Below are positions 33,944-42,628 of a stretch of 64,000 nt of DNA, piece by piece. Both the position numbers and the translations under genes were made by a program. The DNA comes from Microbacterium terricola (GTDB lineage Bacteria > Actinomycetota > Actinomycetes > Actinomycetales > Microbacteriaceae), in contig NZ_AP027141.1 in the NCBI RefSeq assembly GCF_027943945.1, positions 2,170,001 through 2,234,000 of the forward strand. Direction: 5' to 3'. Every line of letters begins with the position of its first letter. Position 1 is the stretch's first letter. The notes under the pieces were generated by a model. The model was given only the letters and a program-made list of their open reading frames with translations, did no database searches and had not been told where the DNA came from.

Positions 33944-36245
33944 GCGTGGGGCGGCGCCCGCGCGCCGCGGGGGCGAACGGGCGCTGACGATCGGGGTGTT
34001 CGCCGCCGTCATGGCTGCGCTGCTGCCCGTGCTGTGGGTCGCGGCCGCGGGTCCGTGGCTCATCGGATCGCTCGTCATGTGCGCCGTCGTGCTCACCGCA
34101 GGGTACGTGGCGCGACGGTACCGGCTGCCCGCGGTCGCCGTGAGCCTCATCGAGGCCGCATCCTGGCTCGCGCTGCTGACGGGCGTCTTCTTCCGCGACA
34201 CCGCGCTGCTCTGGGTGATCCCGACGCCGGCGACCGTCCGCGAAGCCGTCACCGCGGTGGCGACGGCGGTGGAGGAGATCACTCTGGGGAGCGCACCGCT
34301 GGAGGTGTCCGCATCCATCGCCTTCCTGATCGTCGGCGCGACCGGCCTGCTCACCATCGTCGTCGACCATGTCGTGCTCACGGCCCGGATGCCCCTGCTG
34401 GCCGGCGTCGCCCTCATCGCGGTGTCGCTGATCCCCTCGATCGCGGTTCCCCGCGACGCGGACGTGACCGGGTTCGTGCTGCTCGCCGTCGCGATACTGT
34501 TCCTGCTCCGGGCGGAGACGCGCGCGCGTCACGACAGGGACGGCACCCCGGAGGCGCGGCAGCCGGGCGTGCCGGCGACCACGCTGGGCATCGGCGCCGT
34601 CGCCGTCGTCGTGGCCATGGTGATCGCCCCCGTGCTGCCCTCGCTGGCTGCCCCGCCCGGCCGCGGCGTGCTGGCCGGCCCCGGCATCGATGCCGACCTG
34701 CGCCTCGGCGACGACCTCCGCCGTCCGTACGAGGCCGAGGTCATCAGGGTGCACACCGACTCGAGCAACGCCCCCTACCTGCGGGTGACCACGCTGACGG
34801 AGTTCGATGGCGCCATCTGGCAGCCCGACCGGATGCACTCGGTCGACATCGACGTGCAGGGCGCGTTCGGCGACCTGCCCGCACATTCGCGCATCAAGAC
34901 GGTCGACATCCGCACGGACGTGGAAGTGAAGGAGCTGTCGACGCAGTGGCTGCCGGTGACGTATCCCGCGGTGTCGGTGACGGGCGCGAACGGCGAATGG
35001 GAGGTCGTGCCGTACAACCGCACCGTGCGCACCACCACAGGCTCCTCCGCCGGGCAGGTGTACGAGGTCCGATCGGAAGTGCCGAAGCCGACGCTCGAGC
35101 AGATCCGCGCGGCGCAGGCATCCAACGCCCTGCTCATGCGCGACACGAAGCGCCTGCCCCTCGGCATGCCCGCGATCGTCGGGGATCTCGCCCGCGAGAT
35201 CACTGCCGACACCGACAACGACTATGACGCCCTGATCGCGCTGCAGCGCTGGTTCCGCGGCTCGGACTTCTCGTATTCGCTCGACGCCCCCGTCGACGAC
35301 GGCTTCGACGGCTCTGGCGCGGACGCCGTGGCGCAGTTCCTCGAGGTGAAGGAGGGCTACTGCGTTCACTTCGCCGCGTCGTTCGCGCTGATGGCCAGGG
35401 AGCTCGGGATGCCGTCGCGCATCGTCGTCGGCTACCTCCCCGGAACCTCCACCGGCGAGAAGATCGACGACGAGCCGGTCTTCAGCGTGCTGTCCAGTCA
35501 GCTGCACGCCTGGCCCGAGGTGTACTTCGACCGGATCGGCTGGATCCCGTTCGAGCCCACGAAGGGCCTCGGCATCCCGACCGCCTTCGCCTCGGTGACC
35601 GCGTCGGAGAACGCCGACGCGACGCCCGGCGCGACCGCGACACCGTCGACGAGTGCGAGCCTCAGCCCGCAGCAGCTCGAGGAGCGGGAGCGCCAGGAGC
35701 GCGAGGCTGCGGCCGCTGCCGGCACGGGCGGTGGCGGGATGCTGTGGCCGCTGGCCGCCGGGGTGCTCGGGCTGGTCCTGGTCGCGCTGATCCCGGGCGC
35801 GCTGCGGTGGCTGCGACGCGGGCGACTGCTCGCGGCGGCGCGCCGAGGCGACGCGGCCACGGCCTGGCTGGTCGCCCAGGAGGCGGCGATCGACGTCGGC
35901 GTGCCCGTGCCCGCGCACGAGTCGCCCCGGCTCTTCGGTGCGCGGCTGATCGCCGCGGGCGCTCGATCGGAGGATGTCGCCGAGCTGGTGCGCGGCATCG
36001 AGCAGGCGAGCTACGCACCAGCGACGGACCCTCACCCGGGCAGCACGGCGATGGCGGGTGCCGCTGCCCGCGTCCGTGCCGCGCTCCTCGAAGCGGTCGA
36101 CCCGGGGCTGCGGCTGCTCGCAGCCGTGGCGCCCCGCTCGATCCTGATCCGTCCCGGCTCGCCGTACGCCGCCGCCGGCGTCGCGGTCGTGCGCCGTCGC
36201 AGCGGTCCCCCGCGCCCGCTCGGTGCACCCGTCGCGACCAGGTAG
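33933..36245 (+). CDS. DUF3488/transglutaminase-like membrane protein
   Basis: 770 residues. N-terminal membrane block (about 18-225, six or more segments), a large extracytoplasmic part with the transglutaminase-like core (about 430-540): catalytic Cys in EVKEGYCVHFAASFALMARELGMPSRIVVGY, His in SSQLHAWPEVYFD and Asp-region in RIGWIPFEPT. Then a low-complexity linker, one more membrane segment (about 610-630) and a cytoplasmic tail. The triad looks intact, so it may be a protease or transamidase acting at the envelope. The stop TAG is part of the tRNA-Ser -10 box. Confidence 0.9.
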   Translation: MSGERGAAPARRGGERALTIGVFAAVMAALLPVLWVAAAGPWLIGSLVMCAVVLTAGYVARRYRLPAVAVSLIEAASWLALLTGVFFRDTALLWVIPTPATVREAVTAVATAVEEITLGSAPLEVSASIAFLIVGATGLLTIVVDHVVLTARMPLLAGVALIAVSLIPSIAVPRDADVTGFVLLAVAILFLLRAETRARHDRDGTPEARQPGVPATTLGIGAVAVVVAMVIAPVLPSLAAPPGRGVLAGPGIDADLRLGDDLRRPYEAEVIRVHTDSSNAPYLRVTTLTEFDGAIWQPDRMHSVDIDVQGAFGDLPAHSRIKTVDIRTDVEVKELSTQWLPVTYPAVSVTGANGEWEVVPYNRTVRTTTGSSAGQVYEVRSEVPKPTLEQIRAAQASNALLMRDTKRLPLGMPAIVGDLAREITADTDNDYDALIALQRWFRGSDFSYSLDAPVDDGFDGSGADAVAQFLEVKEGYCVHFAASFALMARELGMPSRIVVGYLPGTSTGEKIDDEPVFSVLSSQLHAWPEVYFDRIGWIPFEPTKGLGIPTAFASVTASENADATPGATATPSTSASLSPQQLEERERQEREAAAAAGTGGGGMLWPLAAGVLGLVLVALIPGALRWLRRGRLLAAARRGDAATAWLVAQEAAIDVGVPVPAHESPRLFGARLIAAGARSEDVAELVRGIEQASYAPATDPHPGSTAMAGAAARVRAALLEAVDPGLRLLAAVAPRSILIRPGSPYAAAGVAVVRRRSGPPRPLGAPVATR

Positions 36246-36248
36246 ACT
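36243..36248 (+). promoter_or_regulatory. -10 box of tRNA-Ser overlapping a stop codon
   Basis: TAGACT at 36243-36248; its first three bases are the stop codon of the transglutaminase-like gene. Confidence 0.6.
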
Positions 36249-36272
36249 TGCGGACGGCCCTCCGGGGCTGCT

Positions 36273-36357
36273 GGAGGATTCGCCTAGTGGCCTATGGCGC
36301 ACGCTTGGAAAGCGTGTTGAGTGAAAGCTCTCAGGGGTTCGAATCCCCTATCCTCCG
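36273..36357 (+). tRNA. tRNA-Ser (GGA anticodon)
   Basis: 85-nt class II tRNA. Acceptor GGAGGAT (36273-36279) pairs with ATCCTCC (36350-36356), discriminator G. The anticodon loop TTGGAAA gives GGA. A long variable arm (TGAGTGAAAGCTCTCA) marks serine; T arm GGGGTTCGAATCCCC. CCA is not encoded (GCAG follows), unlike the tRNA-Pro gene. Confidence 0.95.
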
Positions 36358-36392
36358 CAGAACATCCGCCTGACCGGGGCTTTGCTCCTCGA

Positions 36393-37472
36393 TCAGATGC
36401 CGATCACAGGGACGCCGAGCCATTCGCCGAGTTCCCCGATCTCCGCTCTGACCATCTCGTGCTCTTCCGGCTCGAACGGCAGGAACTCGTGCACCGCGGT
36501 GACCCGCAGAGCCTCGCGGGTCTTGTCGAGCTCGGCGTCGAGCATCCCGACGAACCGATCGCCCATCAGGATCGGATGCGCGAAGTAGCCGTACCTGCGC
36601 TGCGGCTTCGGCTTGAACTGCTCGAGCACGTAGGTGAACTCGAAGAGCTCGGTGAGGCGCGGACGGTCCGAGAGCAGACCGTCATACGGGTTCAGGAACG
36701 CGACCCTCCCGCCGTCGTCGTCGTCGACCGATGCGAGGGCCTCCGGGTCGACCCGCCACTTCCACCTGCTGCCCTCGACCGTCGCGGCCTCGCCCGCCGT
36801 GCCGACGGCGTTCCACCAGCGGTCACCCTGCCTGGCGATGCCCGCCGCCTGCAGCGTGCGCTCCCGCAGCCCCTGCGCCGCGACCTCGGGGTCGAGCTCC
36901 GGCAGGTCGGCCGGATAGATCCGCTCAGCCAGGTCCCACACCCGCTGCCGCCCCTGCCGGCGCGCCACCGCGACCTCCCCCTGGCGCATGAGCACATCGA
37001 GCATGATCGGCACCTGGTTGGACCCGGACCAGCCGTCCGGTGCACGGCTCACCTGAGCGGTGTCCGGAATCGCGGTGGCGAGGAGCGGCCCCTCCGCGCG
37101 GAGACGGGCCAGGACATCGCCGCGGAATACTGCGTTGGCGGCGAGCCACTCGCGGGTGCTGGCCCGCCTCGGCCATTGGCGCATCCCCGGGAGCATCAGC
37201 GGCAGCAGGCTGATCGGCCGGAAGGTCCCGCTGAACTCGAAGAGCACCCGATCGATCTCCACCGCCCTCTGCAGCTGACCCGGCTCGTACGACCAGCCGA
37301 TCCGCGACCACAGGACGGTGTGCTCGCACGGTGCGATCGTCGACGTCGGGTCGATCTTGATCTCGCCCAGCTGCTCGGCGACCTCGACCACGTCGCCCGG
37401 CCGCTGCGCGTCGAGCAGCTGTGCGCGCACGACGATCCTGCGGGCCTGGTCACGCGTCAGATGGTGGGTCAT
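36393..37472 (-). CDS. YcaQ/AlkX-family winged-helix DNA glycosylase-like protein
   Basis: 359 residues. The N-terminus LTRDQARRIVVRAQLLDAQRPGDVVEVAEQLGEIKIDPTSTIAPCEHTVLWSRIG and the C-terminal AFLNPYDGLLSDRPRLTELFEFTYVLEQFKPKPQRRYGYFAHPILMGDRFVGMLDAELDK match the YcaQ (HTH_42) family, some members of which excise crosslinked bases. Whether this one is catalytic is not shown. It starts 16 bp downstream of the CoA-pyrophosphatase-type NUDIX gene and probably shares its transcript with DUF2200. Confidence 0.8.
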   Translation of the reverse strand: MTHHLTRDQARRIVVRAQLLDAQRPGDVVEVAEQLGEIKIDPTSTIAPCEHTVLWSRIGWSYEPGQLQRAVEIDRVLFEFSGTFRPISLLPLMLPGMRQWPRRASTREWLAANAVFRGDVLARLRAEGPLLATAIPDTAQVSRAPDGWSGSNQVPIMLDVLMRQGEVAVARRQGRQRVWDLAERIYPADLPELDPEVAAQGLRERTLQAAGIARQGDRWWNAVGTAGEAATVEGSRWKWRVDPEALASVDDDDGGRVAFLNPYDGLLSDRPRLTELFEFTYVLEQFKPKPQRRYGYFAHPILMGDRFVGMLDAELDKTREALRVTAVHEFLPFEPEEHEMVRAEIGELGEWLGVPVIGI

Positions 37473-37488
37473 GACGGCGGTCGTCGCT

Positions 37489-38184
37489 TCACTCGGGCAG
37501 CACCAGCGGCAGTTCGCGGGTGTCGTCCCATGGCTCCGTCCAGCCGAGCCGGTCGAAGAGGGCGTCGAGCAGCATCCCGGTGAAGCCCCACACGAGGTGC
37601 TCGCCGGTCGCGTGCCGCACGAGGAAGCCGGGGCCGCGCCATTCCTGCCCGTCCCGCCGGATCACCGTCACGCCGCGATTCGCCGGGTCGAGCAGATCGG
37701 CGACCGGGGCGCGGAACACATCGGCCGACTCGGCCTCGTCGACCACGCGAACGGGAGACGGATGCTGCCACCATCCGAGCACGGGCGTCACCAGGTGACG
37801 CGAGAAGGCGAGCGGGATGTTCTCGAGCGTCCCGAGCACGTCGACGCCGGCCGGATCGAGGCCCGTCTCCTCTCGCGCTTCGCGCAGCGCCGCGCCGATC
37901 GGCCCGTCGTCACCCGGATCGACGCGTCCGCCGGGGAACGCCACCTGTCCGGGGTGGGCGCGCAGGGTCGCCGCTCGTGCGAGCAGCAGGACGTCGAGGT
38001 CCGCCGACACGGCGCTGGTGCGGGCGTCGTGGTCGCTCGGAAGCGCATCGAGCACGCCGAAGAGGATGAGCACCGCCGCGGGCCGGGCATCCGGAGAGGT
38101 CGGCAGGTCGGCGACCCGCTCGAATCCATGCTCGCCGTCGCCGCGCGCGACGGCGGCGAGCTGTTCCCGGGCATCCGCGGTCAT
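37489..38184 (-). CDS. NUDIX hydrolase, CoA pyrophosphatase type
   Basis: 231 residues. The segment [45 protein letters not shown] contains the UPF0035-type motif and Nudix box of CoA/acyl-CoA pyrophosphatases (NudL-like). Predicted to cleave CoA to phosphopantetheine and ADP derivatives. The ATG at 38184 overlaps the DUF2200 stop (ATGA), so it is the second gene of a three-gene run. Confidence 0.85.
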   Translation of the reverse strand: MTADAREQLAAVARGDGEHGFERVADLPTSPDARPAAVLILFGVLDALPSDHDARTSAVSADLDVLLLARAATLRAHPGQVAFPGGRVDPGDDGPIGAALREAREETGLDPAGVDVLGTLENIPLAFSRHLVTPVLGWWQHPSPVRVVDEAESADVFRAPVADLLDPANRGVTVIRRDGQEWRGPGFLVRHATGEHLVWGFTGMLLDALFDRLGWTEPWDDTRELPLVLPE

Positions 38185-38525
38185 GCGGTGCGCAGCACCT
38201 TCTCCATGGCCTTGCCGCGCGCGAGCTCATCGACGAGCTTGTCGAGGTAGCGGATCTTCTGCATCAGCGGATCCTCGATCTCCTCCACCCGCATGCCGCA
38301 GATCACGCCCGTGATGAGCGGCGCGTTCGGGTTGAGCGTCGCCTCGTCGAAGAAGTCCTCGAAGGTGGTCTCCTCGGCGAGGTGCTGACGCAGATCAGCC
38401 TCGTCGAAGCCGGTCAGCCACTCGATCACCTGGTCGAGCTCGGCGGTGGTGCGCCCCTTCTTCTCCAGCTTCGTGACGTAGAGGGGGTAGACCCTGGCGA
38501 CGCTCATGCTGAAGATCCGGTGCAT
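38181..38525 (-). CDS. DUF2200 protein
   Basis: 114 residues: [49 protein letters not shown], the conserved DUF2200 pattern; no known function. The ATG at 38525 follows TACGCT by seven bases (leaderless). First gene of the run DUF2200-NUDIX-YcaQ. Confidence 0.88.
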   Translation of the reverse strand: MHRIFSMSVARVYPLYVTKLEKKGRTTAELDQVIEWLTGFDEADLRQHLAEETTFEDFFDEATLNPNAPLITGVICGMRVEEIEDPLMQKIRYLDKLVDELARGKAMEKVLRTA

Positions 38526-38538
38526 GCTCGCAAGCGTA
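38525..38538 (-). promoter_or_regulatory. Leaderless promoter of the DUF2200 operon
   Basis: TACGCT (38533-38538), seven bases, ATG 38525. Divergent from the lactonase promoter 47 bp away. Confidence 0.6.
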
Positions 38539-38585
38539 GCCCCGGCGGCGACGCTCTCGCCCGCGCACCGGGTGACCTGCCCGCC

Positions 38586-38598
38586 TACGATCGGAGGG
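38586..38598 (+). promoter_or_regulatory. Leaderless promoter of the lactonase gene
   Basis: TACGAT (38586-38591), CGGAGG, GTG 38598. The GGAGG lies too close to the GTG to act as a normal ribosome site. Confidence 0.55.
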
Positions 38599-39626
38599 TG
38601 ACTGATACCGCGCTCGTCCTCGTCGCCAATGCCGCTGACGGCACCCTGACCACGTTCCGCTTCGCCGACGGCGCCCTTCGGCGACTGGCCGTCACCGACG
38701 GCCTCACCGGCTGCTCGACGTTCGCCGTCGATGCCGCCCGTGATCTGGTCTACGCCGGCGTGAAGGGCGAGCCCGCCGGCATCCTGACGCTCTCCCTCGA
38801 TCGGGAGACGGGTCGGCTCACCGCGCGCTCCCGCCTCGATCTGCCCGGTGGCGGCATGAACTACCTCGCGCTGGCCAGGGACGGCCGCGCCCTGCTCGGC
38901 GCCTCGTACGGCGGCGGGTACGGGATCAGCTCCCCCGTGATCGACGGCGTCGTGGGCGAGCCGGTGTCGCGGATCGCGTTCCCGAACCTCCACTCGGTGC
39001 TTCCGAGCGCCGACGGGCGCTTCGCGTACTTCGTCTCGCTGGGCGCGGACCTCGTCGCCCAGTACGCGCTCGGCGACGACCTCGGCCTGGTCCCCCTCGA
39101 GCCGGCGACCGTCGCCGCACCCGGGGGCAGCGGTCCCAGGCACCTCGTCCTCAACGACGCGCAGGACGCCGTGTACGTGCTCACCGAGTTCTCCGGCGAG
39201 GTCCTGCACTTCGCGCGCGACACCAAGACGGGCGCCCTCACGCTCCGCGGCGCGGCGAGCGCGGTTGACCCGTCGAAGAACCTGGGGCACAGCGAGTTCG
39301 GCGCGGATCCCCGGGCGAACCACTTCATCTGGGGCGCCGACCTGCACCTCGCCGACAACGGTCGCCGCCTGTGGGCATCGGAGCGCACCGAGAGCACCCT
39401 CGGCGCGGTGGCGGTGGCCGAGGACGGCTCCGTGTCGGCGGCGGAGCGCTTCACCGTGACCGAGCCGCAGCCGCGCGGGTTCGCGGTGAGCCCGGACGGC
39501 GCGCATCTCGTCGCGGCGGGTGAGACGTCGACGACGGTCTCGCTCTACGCGGTGGACGGCGACCGGCTCGAGCTGCTCCAGCGGGCGGAGACCGGCAACG
39601 GAGCGAACTGGGTCCGCTTCGTCTGA
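38598..39626 (+). CDS. Lactonase-family beta-propeller protein (6-phosphogluconolactonase-like)
   Basis: 342 residues, seven-bladed propeller type (PF10282). Repeating blade edges are visible: [99 protein letters not shown] and [27 protein letters not shown]. Members hydrolyse 6-phosphogluconolactone or related lactones; some are only scaffolds. Stands alone, converging on an SDR gene 13 bp away. Confidence 0.85.
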   Translation: MTDTALVLVANAADGTLTTFRFADGALRRLAVTDGLTGCSTFAVDAARDLVYAGVKGEPAGILTLSLDRETGRLTARSRLDLPGGGMNYLALARDGRALLGASYGGGYGISSPVIDGVVGEPVSRIAFPNLHSVLPSADGRFAYFVSLGADLVAQYALGDDLGLVPLEPATVAAPGGSGPRHLVLNDAQDAVYVLTEFSGEVLHFARDTKTGALTLRGAASAVDPSKNLGHSEFGADPRANHFIWGADLHLADNGRRLWASERTESTLGAVAVAEDGSVSAAERFTVTEPQPRGFAVSPDGAHLVAAGETSTTVSLYAVDGDRLELLQRAETGNGANWVRFV

Positions 39627-39639
39627 CCTGTGCCCGGCG

Positions 39640-40455
39640 CTACAGCCCGACCATCTCCGCGCTGCGGTCCCACAGCTTCTTCGCGATGACCGGGTCGGCG
39701 GCGAGCCGATTGGTGCGCGCGACACGGTTCTTCGCGTAGAACTCCCCCGGCTCCCAGTCCACGCCAGGAGTGCCGAGTGCCAGCCAGGTCAGCCGCGACC
39801 CGCCGACCTCGTTCGACTCGCGCATCGGGCTGGTCAGCGGGCTCGAGTAGAACCAGTGCATCGCCGTTCCCGGCACCGCCGAGAACCCGCTCCCGATGAC
39901 CCCGGGATGGAAGGCGACCGGGTTCAGCCCGTCGAACCGCCGCTGCAGCTCCTTCGTGAACAGCACGTTCGCGAGCTTGGCGTTGCCGTATGCGGCACCC
40001 GCCGAGTAGCGGCGCTCCCCCTGCAGATCGTCGATGTCGAACCGGGCGAAGAGGCGCGCCGCGGCGCTGGAGGTCTGGATCACCGTGGCGCCGCTGTCGA
40101 CGAGCCGGTCGAGCAGCAGGTTCGTGAGCAGGAACGGGGCCAGGTGGTTGACCTGGAACGTCGTCTCGAATCCGTCGCCCGTGAGGACGCGGTCGCCGAA
40201 GATGCCGCCGGCGTTGTTCGCGAGCACATCGATGCGCGGGTACCGGTCGCGCAGCGTCGCGGCCAGCTCCCGCACCTGCGCCAGGTCGCTGAAGTCCGCG
40301 GTGAGCGATTCCGCGCCGAGGCTGCGCGCGACCGCATCCGTCTTCTCCTGGTTGCGGCCGACGATGACGACCTGCTCCCCCGCGTCGTGCAGCTGGCGAG
40401 CGGATGCGGCGCCGATGCCGTCACTGGCTCCGGTGATGACGATGGTGCGGGGCAC
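39640..40455 (-). CDS. Short-chain dehydrogenase/reductase (retinol dehydrogenase-like)
   Basis: 271 residues. [11 protein letters not shown] (NAD(P) loop), NNAGG, SS at the catalytic Ser position ([10 protein letters not shown]) and [15 protein letters not shown] with the Tyr-x-x-x-Lys pair. The long C-terminus resembles retinol-dehydrogenase-like SDRs. Arg/Asn after the first strand (VGRNQEKT) suggests NADP preference. GGAG precedes the GTG at 40455. Substrate unknown. Confidence 0.85.
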   Translation of the reverse strand: MPRTIVITGASDGIGAASARQLHDAGEQVVIVGRNQEKTDAVARSLGAESLTADFSDLAQVRELAATLRDRYPRIDVLANNAGGIFGDRVLTGDGFETTFQVNHLAPFLLTNLLLDRLVDSGATVIQTSSAAARLFARFDIDDLQGERRYSAGAAYGNAKLANVLFTKELQRRFDGLNPVAFHPGVIGSGFSAVPGTAMHWFYSSPLTSPMRESNEVGGSRLTWLALGTPGVDWEPGEFYAKNRVARTNRLAADPVIAKKLWDRSAEMVGL

Positions 40456-40498
40456 GGCTCTCCAGACGGTGGGGAACCCTCAGGCTAACCCGCGCAGA

Positions 40499-41095
40499 TC
40501 ACCGCAGGACGCGGAAGCGCACATGCGTGGCGAGCGAGACGGCGCGCGCCGACACCGGCTCGAGCTCGATCGGGCCGACGCCATCGAGCAGCCGGAGACC
40601 ACGGCCCAGCACCACGGGGGCGATCTGCAGGGACAGCTCGTCGATGAGCCCGGCCTTCAGATAGGCGTTGGTGGTCGAGACTCCGCCCGCGACGTGCACC
40701 GGCAGATCTCCGGCGGCAGCGCGCGCCCGCTCGAGCGCGGCCTCGATGCCGTCGGTGACGAAGTGGAAGGTGGTGCCGCCGTCCATCTCGAGCGGCTCGC
40801 GCGGGTGGTGGGTGAGGACGAAGACGGGCCGGTGATACGGCGGGTTCGGCCCCCACCATCCGCGCCAGTCGCCGGACCACTCGCCGCGGACGGGTCCGAA
40901 CATGTTGCGTCCCATGATGTAGGCGCCCGCCGAGACGATCGCGTCGATCTCCTCGGGGCTCTCCTCCGGCGTCTCCATCATCCAGCGGTGCAGCGAGCCG
41001 TCGGGGATGTCGCCCATCGGCCGCTGCTCGGTCTGGTCCGCACCGGCGCCGATGCCGTCGAGGGAGATGGACATGGTGGCGATCACGGACGACAT
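40499..41095 (-). CDS. Dihydrofolate reductase-like (RibD C-terminal) protein
   Basis: 198 residues of the RibD_C/DHFR-like family: VIATMSISLDGIGAGA start, YIMGRNMFG, VFVLTHHPREPL, FVTDGIEAALERARAAAGDLPVHVAGGVSTTNAYLKAGLIDELSLQIAPVVLGRGLRL. Likely an NADPH reductase of unknown substrate; not the housekeeping DHFR. ATG 41095 lies six bases after TAGCGT, and the TAG of that box is the stop codon of the FAD oxidoreductase gene upstream. Confidence 0.85.
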   Translation of the reverse strand: MSSVIATMSISLDGIGAGADQTEQRPMGDIPDGSLHRWMMETPEESPEEIDAIVSAGAYIMGRNMFGPVRGEWSGDWRGWWGPNPPYHRPVFVLTHHPREPLEMDGGTTFHFVTDGIEAALERARAAAGDLPVHVAGGVSTTNAYLKAGLIDELSLQIAPVVLGRGLRLLDGVGPIELEPVSARAVSLATHVRFRVLR

Positions 41096-41107
41096 GGGTG
41101 CACGCTA
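41095..41107 (-). promoter_or_regulatory. Leaderless promoter of the DHFR-like gene
   Basis: TAGCGT (41102-41107), six bases, ATG 41095. The TAG doubles as the stop codon of the upstream gene. Confidence 0.55.
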
Positions 41108-42481
41108 CCCGACCGGGTGGGCGGCGACGAAGAGCCCGTCAGGGTCGTACCGGTGCTTCAGATCGCGGAGGCGATCGGCCGACGCGCCGAAGCCGAGGGC
41201 GCGGTCCACCTCGCCGCCGTCGATGAACGTGAGCGCGCACGCGTCGGCGTGCCACGGCGCGAGCGCCGCGACGAGCCTCTGCACGGCGGCGGCCGCGGGC
41301 ACCGCGAGCTCCGGCACCGGGACCATGCCGACGCCGCCGACGAGGTAGTCCGCCTTGATCGACGCGACCGCTCCCCCGCCGTCGGGTCGCCGAGCTGCGG
41401 CACCCCCCACGTGCCGCAGCTCGGACACCGTGGGCCCCTGGGTCGCGGCCGCCGAGACGAAGGCGTCGATCGCCTCCGCGGGGACCGCCCGGAGCATCGC
41501 GTGTCCCGAGACCGCCGGCGACGGCTCGGGGGGATCCATGTGCACCGCGACGAGAGCCGCTGATGGGATCCGGGCGAACGTGTCGATCTCGGGCCCGAGG
41601 GCACGGAGGGGGTCCAGGATCGCCGCGGCCGCCGCATCCGCCTCGAGGATCGCGCCGTCGATCACGAGCACGGACCGACCGCTGAGGAACGGCGGAAGCT
41701 CGGGGATCGGCGGGAAGTGCATGAGGCGCAGCGATGTGCTGACGCTCTCGGGCAGCTCCGTCGTCCATCGGGCCCAGGCGTGCGCGACCTCGCTCGCGCG
41801 CGCGGCGTCCCAGAGCAGCATGCCCGCAAACACGTCGGCATACGGGAGGAGGTCGATCTCGAGGGAGACGACGATGCCGAACGCGCCTGAGCCGCCCCGG
41901 ACAGCCCAGAAGAGGTCGGGGTTCTCCATGGCGCTCGCGCGCACGAGGGTGCCGTCGGCGGTGACGAGCTGCACGTCCCGGACGCTGCCGACCGCGAGCC
42001 CGTGGGCGCGGCCGTAGAACGACAGGCCGCCGCTGAGGGCGTAGCCGACGACGGAGACGTCGCCGGCGCTGCCGTGCAGGGCGGTGAGCCCGTGCGGCGC
42101 AGCGACGGCGAGCACGTCGTTCCACTGCGAGCCGCCGAGCACGAGCGCGGTGCGCGCCTCCGCGTCAACGGTGGCGCCGCGCATGCCGGCGAGCGAGACG
42201 AGCACGACGTCCGACAAGTCGCTGCCGGCGAGCGCACCCGCCGCATGTCCGGTGGACTGCGGCGCGACCCGGAGACCGGATGCGGCGGCCGCCCGCACGA
42301 TGTCGACCACCTCCTCCGCGGACTCCGGCCGGGCGACCGCGAACGGGCGCTGGTCGATCGCGCGATTCCACGGCAGTCGCACGGTGTCGTACTCGGCGTC
42401 GCCGGCGAGGACGATGCGGTCGCCCAATGCGGCGCGCAGGCGGGCGGCGCGGGAGTCGACGGCGGCGTCGGAAAGCGTCAT
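41105..42481 (-). CDS. FAD-linked oxidoreductase (berberine-bridge-enzyme type)
   Basis: 458 residues. PP-loop FAD domain with RVAPQSTGHAAGAL: His79 is in the position of the covalent 8-alpha-histidyl FAD link. DVSVVGYALSGGLSFYGRAHGLAVGSV and FWAVRGGSGAFGIVVSLEIDLLP follow; the C-terminus HRYDPDGLF is the BBE tail. The partner Cys for a second covalent link is not obvious. Oxidises an unknown alcohol or sugar-like substrate. Divergent from a LuxR regulator across tandem dyads, probably its regulator. Confidence 0.88.
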   Translation of the reverse strand: MTLSDAAVDSRAARLRAALGDRIVLAGDAEYDTVRLPWNRAIDQRPFAVARPESAEEVVDIVRAAAASGLRVAPQSTGHAAGALAGSDLSDVVLVSLAGMRGATVDAEARTALVLGGSQWNDVLAVAAPHGLTALHGSAGDVSVVGYALSGGLSFYGRAHGLAVGSVRDVQLVTADGTLVRASAMENPDLFWAVRGGSGAFGIVVSLEIDLLPYADVFAGMLLWDAARASEVAHAWARWTTELPESVSTSLRLMHFPPIPELPPFLSGRSVLVIDGAILEADAAAAAILDPLRALGPEIDTFARIPSAALVAVHMDPPEPSPAVSGHAMLRAVPAEAIDAFVSAAATQGPTVSELRHVGGAAARRPDGGGAVASIKADYLVGGVGMVPVPELAVPAAAAVQRLVAALAPWHADACALTFIDGGEVDRALGFGASADRLRDLKHRYDPDGLFVAAHPVG

Positions 42482-42548
42482 GGCGGGTCCCTCTCGGTCA
42501 GCAGGCGGTGTGCCGACGATGAGTCTGCTCCGGGGCACTGACGCCCGC

Positions 42549-42594
42549 CATCCCAGATCACCGGGATGTTCCGTCATCCCAGACACCTGGGATG
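42549..42594. promoter_or_regulatory. Tandem 20-bp dyads between the FAD oxidoreductase and LuxR genes
   Basis: CATCCCAGATCACCGGGATG (42549-42568) and CATCCCAGACACCTGGGATG (42575-42594). The second has 8-bp perfect arms, the first 6-bp arms; centres 26 bp apart. Probable operators of the adjacent LuxR-type regulator. Confidence 0.6.
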
Positions 42595-42611
42595 GCGCGG
42601 ATCGGGCAACC

Positions 42612-42628
42612 GGAGGACACTGTCCTCC
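42612..42628 (+). promoter_or_regulatory. Palindrome burying the LuxR-gene ribosome site
   Basis: GGAGGACACTGTCCTCC is a perfect 8-1-8 inverted repeat that contains the only GGAGG upstream of the ATG at 42629 and ends at the base before it. It may be an operator, or a hairpin masking the ribosome site. Confidence 0.5.

Noticed and set aside
33693..36302. Open frame of 869 codons on the minus strand opposite the transglutaminase-like gene
   Set aside because: Shadow frame running across two real genes, tRNA-Ser promoter and spacer; composition is Gly/Arg/Asp/His-rich without motifs.
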